Source of the DNA: Nematostella vectensis | Lineage: Eukaryota > Cnidaria > Anthozoa > Actiniaria > Edwardsiidae | Direction: 5' to 3' | DNA length: 64,000 nt | Assembly: GCF_932526225.1 (NCBI RefSeq) | Contig: NC_064036.1 | Coordinates: 1,178,001-1,242,000, forward strand | Shown: positions 37,801 through 48,004 of the stretch, piece by piece | Layout: every line of letters begins with the position of its first letter | How positions within the stretch are numbered: the stretch's first letter is position 1 | Position numbers and translations under genes: made by a program | Notes under the pieces: generated by a model | Told to the model about the DNA's origin: nothing | Seen by the model: only the letters and a program-made list of their open reading frames with translations | Database searches by the model: none

Positions 37801-38533
37801 ACAACTTTGACAGCCATATTCACACCAGGAATTGTGTTTGTTAACTTTGATGTACTGCATAATTTAAATTATTGAATAAGGCCTGGATCCATTTGGTTGG
37901 TACAATAAATAAATCTCAGTAAAGAGCAGGATCCTAGATCCCCCAAAAATACCTCAATCAGTCAACACAGAAGGTGTTCAATGCTGGCTCCGCTTTTAGG
38001 CATTGCCTAAATCTATATTATGTGTAAAAGCACGATGGTTTCGGCGGTCAGACAGCTGAGAACGTTACGCTGACTCCATCGTCATTTCACTGCGTATTAC
38101 GCTTACGAATATGAAATCGACCTGCGCCTTAATATGACATTCTCTCCGGCCCAATGCACACGAATACAATATAAATAATCAGAAAAAGCAATATAGTTGA
38201 ACCCTCTTGTGGTAAAGTTAAGATATCCAATAGCCTTATCAGGGTTCGTTTGCAAATACTCTAAATTCTAGTGTCAAAAAGATAAAGCCTAGAATTTCTT
38301 TTGCAATTTCGTTAGTGATGTAACCAGCTCATGCGAGAAAACAAACAGTATTGGTAAGACTAATGTGGGGGGCATGGCAGCGATTCAGCTCAACCGTAAC
38401 AACAAATGCACATCTCTAGTTGCAGGCTGATAAAACATAAAATAAAGACTAAATACTTGACTGGCTTACCATTCTGAGCGAATCCCAGCACCACGCAAAG
38501 TACAAGTAGATTTCTCAGCGCGGTCGAACCCAT
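34854..38533 (-). CDS. Ly6/uPAR-like (three-finger) GPI-anchored protein
   Basis: Exon 1 (38470-38533) gives a signal peptide MGSTALRNLLVLCVVLGFAQ. Exon 2 (34854-35290), joined in phase 1 across a 3.2-kb intron, gives the rest; total 166 aa. Mature sequence begins LKCYQCYNETRDGCEENEKV; cysteines are spaced as in Ly6/three-finger domains and end with KDYCN. A Thr/Ser/Gly-rich linker and hydrophobic tail (STFTVLLLWSATWLL) indicate GPI attachment. Ligand unknown. A SINE sits in the intron 60 bp upstream of exon 2, on the same strand. Confidence 0.88.
35350..35646 (-). mobile_element. tRNA-derived SINE
   Basis: On the minus strand the head (from 35644) reads GAGCCCGAATGGCGTAGTTGG (A box TGGCGTAGTTGG), and GGGTTCAATCC about 40 bp further is a clear B box. 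A non-tRNA body with TTTTCTTCGGGTTCTCCG follows. The Pol III boxes and tRNA-like spacing support a SINE; the exact 3' end and target duplications are unclear. Confidence 0.8.
36700..37780. repeat. Diverged tandem duplication in the Ly6-like gene intron
   Basis: Segments at about 36700-37080 and 37400-37780 share ordered blocks (cacca-tat-taatgcat, cagtat-gcatct, caagg-caaagcttgtc). They are old copies about 700 bp apart. No ORF. Confidence 0.6.
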
Positions 38534-39872
38534 GTTGCAGCAGAACAAAAAATCAAGATGCTTGAAAGAAGTTAAAAATGTGGTTTGTAGAACGTCTCGT
38601 CTCTCAGAGATGTGACTTGAATGAATTCCGACGGGGAGAGGCGATCATTATATAAAACTTGATACAGCGGGGGGATAGAATTTCACCACTTCCGGTTTGA
38701 GTGAACCCCACATATTTGATGATGCAGTTGGGTGCGACCATTTTCCGGTCTGTTTTTCTCGCCTTGTCGGGGGAGGGAGTTGATTTATTATTCCTCCCGT
38801 CCCTTGTTTAAGTGTAAAATTCTTAAATGTTTAGCGGTCAATGTAATTTAGGTCTGACCTGTAATGAGGCATCACGTTTAAGGCTAGATTTGTGGGTTGT
38901 TGTGACGAAAGGCCTGATGAGGCCTCTTCGTCACTATGCTATCGTGCGGATAAATAAATAAGAGTGTAACCATTTCACTTCTACCAGGCGTTCCTGATAG
39001 TAGTTTTAGAACGTGATAGTATTTTATTTGTTTTAAGGAGGGTCGTCTTACAGCGGCGCATCGCGGCCGAGAAGGAAGGATGAGAGCGCGGTCAAAATAA
39101 TGCTGTTTACGTACACACATTCCCAGGGTAAGACAGGTGTTGTTATTCAAGTAAAACACAGAAAAGAGACGTGATCATTTTATTACAAACTGCAAAAATA
39201 AAGCAGTTTTCCCCAAGCTCTACTATAGATGGTGTCATAGAGTTCATTAGCTGATTACGGCACAGCCTTACCAACCTCTCAGTCAGTCTCCAGCCAATCC
39301 CAGTACTAGCTCGAATATTTTCACGATTGATCACCCTGTAATTGTCCTATAATTGTCTTATATCCTAGAATAAAGGTCACAGTAAACTCTCATTGCTTTG
39401 CGATGTGTATTCATGCAATAACCAAGAGATTAAACATCACCACACATATCATAATCAACACCACCATACTATCCTGTCGCCTTTGCTATGAGAACGTGAT
39501 TCGTTATATAGCGTCCCCCGGAGATAGCGGATAATGTCATTACAAAATAATAAAGGGCACAACCGCACACCCTTTGGGAGGGGGGGGGGGGGCTATTTAA
39601 GCTATAACTGCTTTAACTTCTGAACCATAGCAGCTAAGAGGCTAAAACTTTATGACTTTTTCTAAAATCTATCAGCGAACGATTTATTGGGGACCTTAAG
39701 ATCCGGGAGACGGCGGTGAGAAATCAGCGGACACGGCCGAGGGGACCTGGGGTCGAGACCCCCCCACCAACGCGCGGGAAAAACAAACCCTAAGATTTGA
39801 AGTGGAGGCGGCGAGCATAAACACCTAAGAGTGGATTCACAAACCCCGAGTTTATTTTGGTTTCTTTTTCTT
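38534..39872. other. Intergenic region between the Ly6-like gene and the transposase remnant
   Basis: No gene recognised. Contains the Ly6-like 5' flank (tatataaaac-type AT-rich stretch near 38650), a stem-loop at 38902-38934 and a G tract near 39580. Confidence 0.5.
38902..38934. repeat. Stem-loop
   Basis: GTGACGAA pairs with TTCGTCAC and inner AGGCC with GGCCT around TGATGA: 13 bp with one bulge. It resembles the conserved hairpins at the ends of Penelope-like and similar elements, but no coding part is nearby. Confidence 0.6.
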
Positions 39873-40533
39873 ATGACGTCGTTTAAAAAGACTAGAGAAT
39901 ATTTGGTTGGGTCATACATGAGTGATATCATTTCCGATGAAGAATTTGTGCTCTTGTACGACAGTAGTTTTTCGAGAAACTTAGAATTGCCATATGAAGA
40001 TTATGGAGCTCGATGAAATGCCAAATTCGGAATGTCAAGCAGAGTTCAGGGTAGATAAAGGCGACTTGCCTAGGTTGGCAGAGAGTTTACAAATACCTGA
40101 CACTTTTGTGTGCAATCAGGGTTCTGTCAGTGAAGGCATGGAAGGCCTTTGCATGTTGCTTAGAAGATTATCTTACCTATGTAGATACTCACATATGATC
40201 CCAAGGTTCGGTAGACCAGTGCCTGTACTGAGCATGGTAACAAACCAAGTTCTCGATTTTATTTACGACACACATGGACATCGAGTCCTAGAGTGGAATC
40301 ATGACCTTCTTGGACCATTTCAGCTTCAAACTTATGCAGACGTTGTGCATGCCAAAGGTGCTGCACTTGATAACTGCTTTGGCTTTGTTGATGGCACTGT
40401 GAGGCCCATTGCAAGACAAGATCATGTGCAAAGAGTGGTATACAATGGGCACAAGAGAGTGCATGCCCTCAAAGTCCAATCTGTGGCCTTGGGATAATTG
40501 CACACATGTATGGGCCTGTTGGTAAGTAAAAAT
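39873..40533 (+). pseudogene. HARBI1-like (DDE_Tnp_4) transposase remnant
   Basis: From ATG 39873 the frame runs to YEDYGAR-stop; a one-base shift continues it as ELDEMPNSECQAEFRVDKGD, then a helical region, then LDNCFGFVDGTVRPIARQDH with the first catalytic Asp (FVDGT), and VVYNGHKRVHALKVQSVA. After VALG a second frameshift (apparently a small deletion) is followed by GIIAHMYGPVG and a GTAAGT donor. The second and third acidic residues are not found downstream, so this is a 5' portion of a PIF/Harbinger-type gene with two frameshifts. Confidence 0.85.
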
Positions 40534-43500
40534 GAGTTTATCATTTAAAACATTCTTTGCAATTCTGTTGCATGAAAAAATTATGCTCATATTTAAGCAT
40601 GCCAACAAACAAACAGCAAAAACTGTAGTAAATTTTAGTAGTAATAATAGTAAAGTCTGGGTGAATGGAACCATAGCTTTGACATTAATGATCCATAACC
40701 CTTAAGGATGGTGTCCTGATATCAGCAGCAGGTCCAGGGGGGGGGGGGATGGGTGAGTTTTCACCCCCTTTTCTGAGACCAAACATCAATCATATACTGA
40801 TCACACTGACAACAAACGCCTCAACAAGGCTTTGGTTCTACAAGCATTTAAAATTTCACCCCCCTCCCCCACTTTAAAATCCTGTATCTGGCCCTGGATA
40901 TTTCCAGTATTGAGTTTCATCTGTAGGGGGGAGGATTCTTGTTCTCAACACAATTGAGAAATGTACTGTTTTTAAAAACTGTAAATCATATTTGTTTTGA
41001 ATTTCAAATGGCAACCGTTTTTTTTCACACATAGGTTTCCCAAAAACTAAAAGTAGTGAATTTTTTCATATTTTGGTCCTGTTTCTCAGATTTAAATGCT
41101 TCTTTTGACTTTATAAGTTTGTTTAGGTTTCACAACAGCGCTAGAATTTTTTACCTCGGATATTTGGGGGGAGGGGTGGGTGCTCTCTCAAAGCTGTTGT
41201 TAAAAATGTCACTAAGATTTACTAGATGACACTTTAAAAGCTTATAATATGCATTTATCATTACAATGAGCAGTAATATATGCATGCAAATACTTTTTTC
41301 TGTAATAATTCCAGATTTTGTTTTCTTTTGCAAAAATCATAAGAATCCAAGATGGCGGATCCAAGATGGCGGGAATTCTTACATAAAAATGATTAGCGTA
41401 CCTACCAGCAACCTATAAAAATATTTCTTCTCTTCCGGTGCCCATATATGGGCAGTAGGAATCCTACCAATTCTTACCGCAGCGACGTCATATTCCTACC
41501 AAATTACAAGGCTCGGTCACATATTATAACGTGACCGCTTAGCAAGGATCACTTGGATTCTGTAACTCGTTGAGAACAGAAGTTCTCTATACTATCTAGC
41601 CTCTTTCAAATCTTACCCCTCTGGTGTATGAAACTCCAGTTTGGTTACACTGTGTGCTGAGTTCAACCCCCTGTGCACACGTACTCAACAAGCTAAATGG
41701 CTACACAACGAATCTGCCCCGAGTTAAGGGGACTTGGGATTTCAGCGCAAAACCATTAATTTTTATCCAAATTGACTTATCGTTCAGAAGCATAAAATAC
41801 TGGACACGTTTATTGCCAAAGGATGACCAGGCTCTTTTGAAAACAGTAATTTATATGGAATGTGTGAAGTATAACAAACATTTAAAAATTAGCTCAGCTT
41901 ACTCGGCTCTTATGACAACAGGAAATATACTAACGAACGCAATAAACTGAAAATTGTTTAAGAATAATAAGCAGAAGCCTATCAGTTAGCCTACCTGTTA
42001 GCTAACCCTGCTATAAAGCAAAGAATTGCTCTAACTCTACTAACAATAAGAAACCACATAATTATACAAAGGCTGAAGAAAGAATTAAATTAATTAAATT
42101 TCGTAGTCAAATGCAAAGGATTTAACAGGGTAAAACTGTGATCATAAATCCTACAGCTAATATAGAGGGGATAAATGCAAAACTGACATACGACTGTTTC
42201 CTATTAATGGCAAATATTAAAAAAAATAGGCTGTTTCTATAACAAAACTAGTCTGCGTCTGTCTGTCTGTCTAAAGTGATCGCCTTATCAGGCTGGTGGA
42301 TCATTATATCCTAATCTTTTTGCATTGTAAAGCCGTTAAAAGGTTGATTTTGACATATCCGAATGATGCAAAATGATTTCAATGCAATATCTTATAATTT
42401 AGGCAATATTTGAAAGAATAGCTAGACATCGTATTTATGACGTCATTGTGACGTCATAATTGAGTCGACCACACCCAAAATAGAGCGTGACGATTCTGTG
42501 CATGCTGGTGATCATTGTCTGTAAGTTTGATGATCATAGCCTAAGCGGTTCATGAAATACGGAGGGGGGGGGGGGGGGGGCTTTTAGCCCAGTCTGAATA
42601 GGGTTAATATTTGAAGAGGGGGGGGGGGGGGGGCACGTGCGTGGCACCTTCCCTTGCTACGGCCGAGGCTATACGAATAATAATAATAAAACTACTTATT
42701 AACTATTATATATATTTTAAGTGATGCGTTCTAATGAATGCAGAATCAAATTGATATACTGGTGACCTAAATATTATTTTGTTATTTATTATTTGTGTTG
42801 TACTAATATCTTCAGCCTCAACTAAAATTAAGACGATTTTATATAAAAAAGAGCGTATAAATAAGTGGACTTTAACAGAACACTAGCATTCACACATTGG
42901 TCTGTTAAAGTCCACATATTGTATAAAGAAGCGCATTAAAAAAAAGTAATTATGCTAAACGGGATGTTCATGTTATCGAGATTTCAAGTTAGGGAGATGT
43001 CCGGGTTATTGAGGGTTTGAGTTATCAGTTTACTTCCGTATGATCCGGAATTCGAGTTTGTCAGTCAAGAAGTCAAAAGAAGGGGAAGTTTATTGAGAAT
43101 TCACTCCTGTTTAAACCTGATTTTTATCTGACACCCGGCTTGGATCATACTGGTAGTGAATGGGGGAACTAAAAACAAAACAAAATATCAGAAAATATCG
43201 TATAATAATAAACCACGCGTAAAGGAGTTTGATGTCTTGTCAACTGGCATATTTTCCGTTACGTTTATCAACAAGTTTGATGCGGCTTAGCAAATTTAGG
43301 CTTTGTGCGCAGTTTTCGATTTTCGCCAAATGTGATTTTTAAAGCAGAAAGTATACCAAAAAATATGTTATACATATAAAGTATGACACCGATTGGTGCT
43401 TTAGAGTATTTTCTTTTCCCAAAGGGATTTTGATGAGTTGCAATCAATTGTGAGGTTGATGATGTCTTGCATCATCCCCGCCATCTGTATCAAAATTATA

Positions 43501-44841
43501 TAAATAACAAAAGACAAATCTTGATCATCTCATAACAGAAAAAGAAAACATTGTAAAATACATCTTGGCAAATTTAGGCTTTGTTTAACTTTGAACTTAA
43601 GCTCCTAATTCGGCACATGGAACCATTCTCGGGTGCATATTTGCGCGCAACTTTCACGATTTTCACCAACTGTGATTTTTAGCACAAAAATATACCAAAA
43701 TTATATAAATGACATAAGGGAAGAATATTAATCATATAATAATGGAGGGGCAGCATTTCCGATTATATGCTACCAGCTTCAATGCTACCCACTTTTTCAC
43801 GGCAAACTCATAAAACAATCAACAGGTTTGGCAAATTTGGAAGCTTCTTTGTCGTTCTTGCATGTTCCTCTTCCGCCGGAAACCACTGTCAGGCCATCCT
43901 TCGATCAGCGCCACTGTCAATAACGTTCTTGAAAAAACTCGAGTTGAAAGTGTCAAGGATGCTCTCTACTAGCAAGTAAAGTGCTTACCATGCCATCTAC
44001 ACACAGCACGCTGTCAACACTTGACCCTCGGCGCTCAAGAGAAACACGAGGGCAGAACGAACTTGTGAGTATTTGGCAAACGGTAGAATTGTGGGCAGGT
44101 ACGAGTGCGAAATGTGCATAACAACCTTATATAGACGTATTTATACTTCAAATAGTAATATAAATCAATTTATGATAACTATACCTGTATACCAAACTTC
44201 CTAAGCCCTCCATTGTCTGCTCCTAAGCATGCAATCATTTTTTTTGCTTATATGACGTAGAAACATGAAAGTCAATGATTTGTGATTGACTCGTGCTCAC
44301 AAAAGTTTGTGTAATTTTATCTTTTAAACGCACCCCTGGATCCGTCACTGGATAGTGAAATACTGAGATCTGTAGGGGGTCAGGCGTAGTTTCACAAGAG
44401 AACACAATGGCATGTTCACTTGTTCCAATAAAAATGACGGGCAAGGTCGTATGCACATGAAAAGCTGGCATTATTATCAATGGAAGACACGCACGCGGGC
44501 GCCGACAATTTGATAGTGACAGGGAGGGTATTTTCCTGCTAGATATATCTTTTTCGCAGCCACTTTGCTTGTTTGAGTTTTTCTTTTGGAATGTCGCTGT
44601 GTCTTTTCGATAAGGATTGATTTATATGTTTTGCTTCTCGGGATTGCCGTTACCGACCCGCCAGATTTCAAATGGTCAAATGGTCGGTCCCCTATAAAAT
44701 AGGATTGACTACGCTTTACTAAGGTCAGTTTTTTTAACAGAATCACACAATTAATAAAATATGCGACCCTATCTCATAGTACACCTTGAAAAAGTTAAAT
44801 CTCCTTGCTCACTTTGCATTGTTTTAATTGTAGAGTACAAA
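40534..44841. other. Gene-poor interval with repeats
   Basis: No gene supported. Visible items: G/C homopolymer elements near 40735-40875, 42563-42580 and 42616-42633; a perfect hairpin at 42865-42915; a diverged direct duplication (about 43280-43520 and 43567-43740, sharing caaatttaggctttgt and actgtgatttttag). The 108-codon ORF at 41624-41950 has no recognisable motif. Confidence 0.5.
42865..42915. repeat. Perfect 15-bp hairpin
   Basis: GTGGACTTTAACAGA (42865-42879) and TCTGTTAAAGTCCAC (42901-42915) are exact inverted copies around a 21-nt loop. No T-run follows, so it is not a Pol III terminator; possibly the ends of a tiny foldback element. Confidence 0.8.
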
Positions 44842-45658
44842 ATGACGCGTGCTATCTCTACTTCCGGTTTCATCATCATCGTTGCCTTGACGGTCGTACT
44901 CTCAACACCAGGTACGAGTAGCAGCTTACTCATACGAGTAGTACGAGTGGCCACCGCAAGCGAAACCTCGGTAATTTTTTTTTGTACAAACGAATAAGCC
45001 GAAGCTTTCAAAGTAAAAAAAAAGAAAAGAATGGCTAATTTAAGTTTAAACGATTGCCATATACATCATGGGACGGATGTGCTGACCCCTAACTTCAAAT
45101 AAACATATCTCAAAACTCTTTTCCTTGTCACGACTTGTCCAGAGAGACAAATAGCTATAACATTAGTTGTGACGTAGACGACTCCCTTCAAACTACTATT
45201 TTCCTGGTTCTCTTTATGTGATATATACTCTTCTTGTCTTAGCGGAATCAATCAAGTGCTACGGATGTCTATCAAACTCCACGACATCATGTCACACAAG
45301 CGTTATCGACTGCCCCGGACATCACGATGCCTGTCACGCCATCCACTTTACCCTGTCACGCCCTGGTTTCTCCGTCGGTATTTACCACAAACAGTGCTCC
45401 TTCCTGGACTTCTGCCCAAGCCTTTGCCAAAGATACAACCAAACAGGGGCCGTGAGCGCCTGCGAGGTCGAGTGTTGCGTGACAGACTTATGTAACGCAA
45501 GGTTTGGTCCTACTAATGACGCTGTGATGTTTGATGGGGATAGCTCAGACTCTAAGTTCGCTTCGCCTCGCTGGTACACAGTGGCCCTGCTCGCATTGGT
45601 GGCTAGATGTGGCGCAGATTTGCTGGGTTTCTTGGCCTCTCTATATGGCGAACAGTGA
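44842..45658 (+). CDS. Ly6/uPAR-like (three-finger) GPI-anchored protein, second gene
   Basis: Exon 1 (44842-44911) encodes a signal peptide MTRAISTSGFIIIVALTVVL; exon 2 (45243-45658), phase 1, encodes the mature protein; 161 aa in total. IKCYGCLSNSTTSCHTSV opens the domain and CEVECCVTDLCN closes it with the CC-x4-CN signature of the family. The tail (YTVALLALVARCGADLLGFL) is hydrophobic as expected for GPI addition. It has the same two-exon, phase-1 structure as the minus-strand Ly6-like gene at 34.9-38.5 kb but low sequence identity. A 31-bp repeat array follows the stop. Confidence 0.88.
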
Positions 45659-45700
45659 AGAACTCAAATGTTACTCCCCCTTTTTTATCTATCATGTGGA

Positions 45701-45948
45701 CATCAAGTGGGTGTCCAAGACTGGTCTCCGACATCAAGTGGGTGTCCAAGACTGGTCTCCGACATCAAGTGGGTGTCCAAGACTGGTCTCCGACATCAAG
45801 TGGGTGTCCAAGACTGGTCTCCGACATCAAGTGGGTGTCCAAGACTGGTCTCCGACATCAAGTGGGTGTCCAAGACTGGTCTCCGACATCAAGTGGGTGT
45901 CCAAGACTGGTCTCCGACATCAAGTGGGTGTCCAAGACTAGTCTCCCA
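45701..45948 (+). repeat. 8 x 31-bp array just after the Ly6-like stop codon
   Basis: Unit catcaagtgggtgtccaaga-ctggtctccga, eight near-identical copies starting 43 bp after the stop and probably within the 3' UTR. The array is open in all three plus frames, producing spurious ORFs. Confidence 0.95.
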
Positions 45949-46041
45949 CATCAAGTACGCTGGGTGTCCAAGACTTGTCTCCCTCTACCTAGATGTGGTT
46001 TTGCAAAAAGAACTTTGGAACTCCTGCGTCTCCTGGGGATT

Positions 46042-46057
46042 TTTATTTAATAATAAA
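46042..46057. terminator. Back-to-back polyadenylation signals of two convergent genes
   Basis: AATAAA on the plus strand (46052-46057) fits the Ly6-like gene; AATAAA on the minus strand (46042-46047) could serve the convergent secreted-protein gene ending at 46495. Confidence 0.45.
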
Positions 46058-46494
46058 TATTGCAAGAGAATATTGTAGAAAAGGTGTTTTGCTCGGGAAA
46101 TCACATGCACGGCGTATAAACATAAAAGTACAGGTATAATGTGGTGAGGGTTTTCCGATATTTCGTTCCTGCTGTTACATCTGTATATCTATATATGAAT
46201 TAATAAATTCATCATGTAGATCTCTTTGTGGATTAAAATCAAGCTAACTATCTATCATAGGATGCAAATCGAGCGTATAAGGAAGGGAAAAGGTGACTGA
46301 GTCCTTGTTCTAACGTTCCCGTTTTCAAAGCCGCCTTCGCGGCGCTTTCAAAATGCGTCCCCGCAAACCGCTGAACAGGCTCGTGTCATTCATGATGTAT
46401 TTCAACTTTTAGCCAGCAACAAGTCGAAAACGCGGTATCCCTCCACTGACAAGCCCAAATCAAAACAATATTATTCTTAGTTCAAAAGATGAAA
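46058..46494. other. Intergenic 3' region between convergent genes
   Basis: AT-rich sequence, no ORF of note and no recognisable element; may include the 3' UTR of the minus-strand gene. Confidence 0.4.
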
Positions 46495-47297
46495 TCAACC
46501 CCTATGTTTCTTATGCTTCTTGTGTCGCTTATCGGCCACCTTGACTGGATTAGCGCCCCTCTGTAGTCGCGCAAATACTAGAGAAGGGTTGTCAAAACTT
46601 GGCAAAAACCAGCAAACTTCCTCCTCCCCGTGACAAACTAAACCATAACAATCATATCTTGATGTGTAAGCGACGGACACATTCTCTCTCTTGCAAGCGG
46701 CTTCCACGCAACTATTTAGCGGGTCATTGCGGAAGTGTCCAAGCATGAAACGCTCGACCTTTGGGCCCTCCAGCCCGTACATGAGCGTCACGTTTGTCTC
46801 GGGCTCTCCTACTTGTCCACAAATGGATGACAGTGTTGCTTTTGGCTTCGCGTGCCTTTTGTGATGATGAGGTTTTGAGGTGGCGGTTAGGAACACAACT
46901 AAAAAAAAGAAAACAATAAAATAGCTCTATCGTATTTTGTAGGACACATTCTTAAATGTTATCGTTTTAAGCCAAGTCCTTAGATGCGTCGTCGTGTATC
47001 CATATTACCATGTGTTACTGAAACGTACAATCGATCCTGAATTGTAACTATCTTTGTTTTGGAAAGCTTTTAAAGGAAAATAAATAAAAAAAAAATAAAA
47101 AAACGAGAAATCCTTTAGAAACCGTGACTCTAACAGTAACTTATGTCTATAATTACTGAATAAAAAACACTCCATAACCGTGAAGAACTTCGGAACAGGT
47201 TCTTTTCAAACGCAACATAAACAAACCACAGCTTACCCTGAAAAAGAAATAAAAAAACCGACGCTCGCCACAATATCTTGCCTTTCTCCAGTTGCAT
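46495..47297 (-). CDS. Secreted cysteine-containing protein, MANSC-like, basic tail
   Basis: Exon 1 (47237-47297) MQLEKGKILWRASVFLFLFQ joins exon 2 (46495-46898) in phase 1 to give 154 aa ending TGA. The first about 28 residues form a signal peptide that spans the junction (ILWRASVFLFLFQVVFLTA). The core has ERFMLGHFRNDPLNSCVEAA, then ENVSVAYTSRYDCYGLVCH, spacing that resembles the MANSC domain (Cx3-4C, later CxxxxC), though one of the usual paired cysteines reads Ala-Cys. Two N-x-T/S sites are present. The C-terminus ADKRHKKHKKHRG is strongly basic. Function unknown; domain assignment tentative, gene structure convincing. Confidence 0.75.
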
Positions 47298-48004
47298 CGC
47301 ACTCTTCGCTCTTTCTGTAACCCACATGGACTAGAAGAGCTGTGATGTAAGCCTGTCTTGTGAGTTTTTGACCGCACAGTGATCTTTACTCCTCACACCT
47401 GCTAACTGGTAACGTCATTGATAATAAATCAAGACCTCGATAAAACGAATCTTGTCTAAGGTCGATTTGGAAAAATCACGTGAAAACCTCAATATCTCGA
47501 ACATGGCATAAAATTATCAAGACCTTAATCTTTTCGAAAATCCTCGCAAAATCAACAGTTTTATGATAAATGTATGTTATTATTATTTCATATGTGCTCA
47601 TTTATTTCTAAAATAATTACAAAAAGGAAAATCTACAAAGCGATTCCCTAAAACCGCTATTTCTTTTATATCAAAGTGGAAAATCTTCCGCACTCAATTT
47701 ATTTCCGCCTATTTTGGCCTAATTGACGTAGCGCACGACTCTTTTTCAACAATCATTATCATGTGTCAGCTAGCAAGGGACCATTTAAGGATTGATTGGC
47801 ATTCTTGATTCAAAGTATTAACCACTAAATCATCTTGTTTGATCTGTCCTACGCAGTAGGCATTCACAATACAATGCGCTGATATTAGCAAATGGAGGAT
47901 TTTGACATCTGAACAAATCAATGCGTGATAATAATGATTGATCAAGGAACGCATTTACAATACAAGCTATGCTAAAGTATCTACTGGACATCACGGATAG
48001 ACTA
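47298..48004. other. Intergenic region between the MANSC-like gene and AMSH
   Basis: AT-rich; contains the 5' flank of the secreted-protein gene and probably the AMSH 3' UTR (minus-strand AATAAA at about 47698-47703). No gene or element recognised. Confidence 0.4.

Noticed and set aside
38902-38934. Hammerhead ribozyme around CTGATGA
   Set aside because: The GAAA box lies before, not after, CTGATGA, and there is no room for the helices; only a stem-loop is supported.
41624-41950. 108-codon ORF
   Set aside because: No signal peptide, domain, splice partner or repeat relation visible; composition like intergenic sequence.
45531-46078. Three overlapping ORFs of 136-147 codons (HQVGVQDWSPTS repeats)
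   Set aside because: Read-through of the 31-bp array after the Ly6-like stop codon in all three frames.
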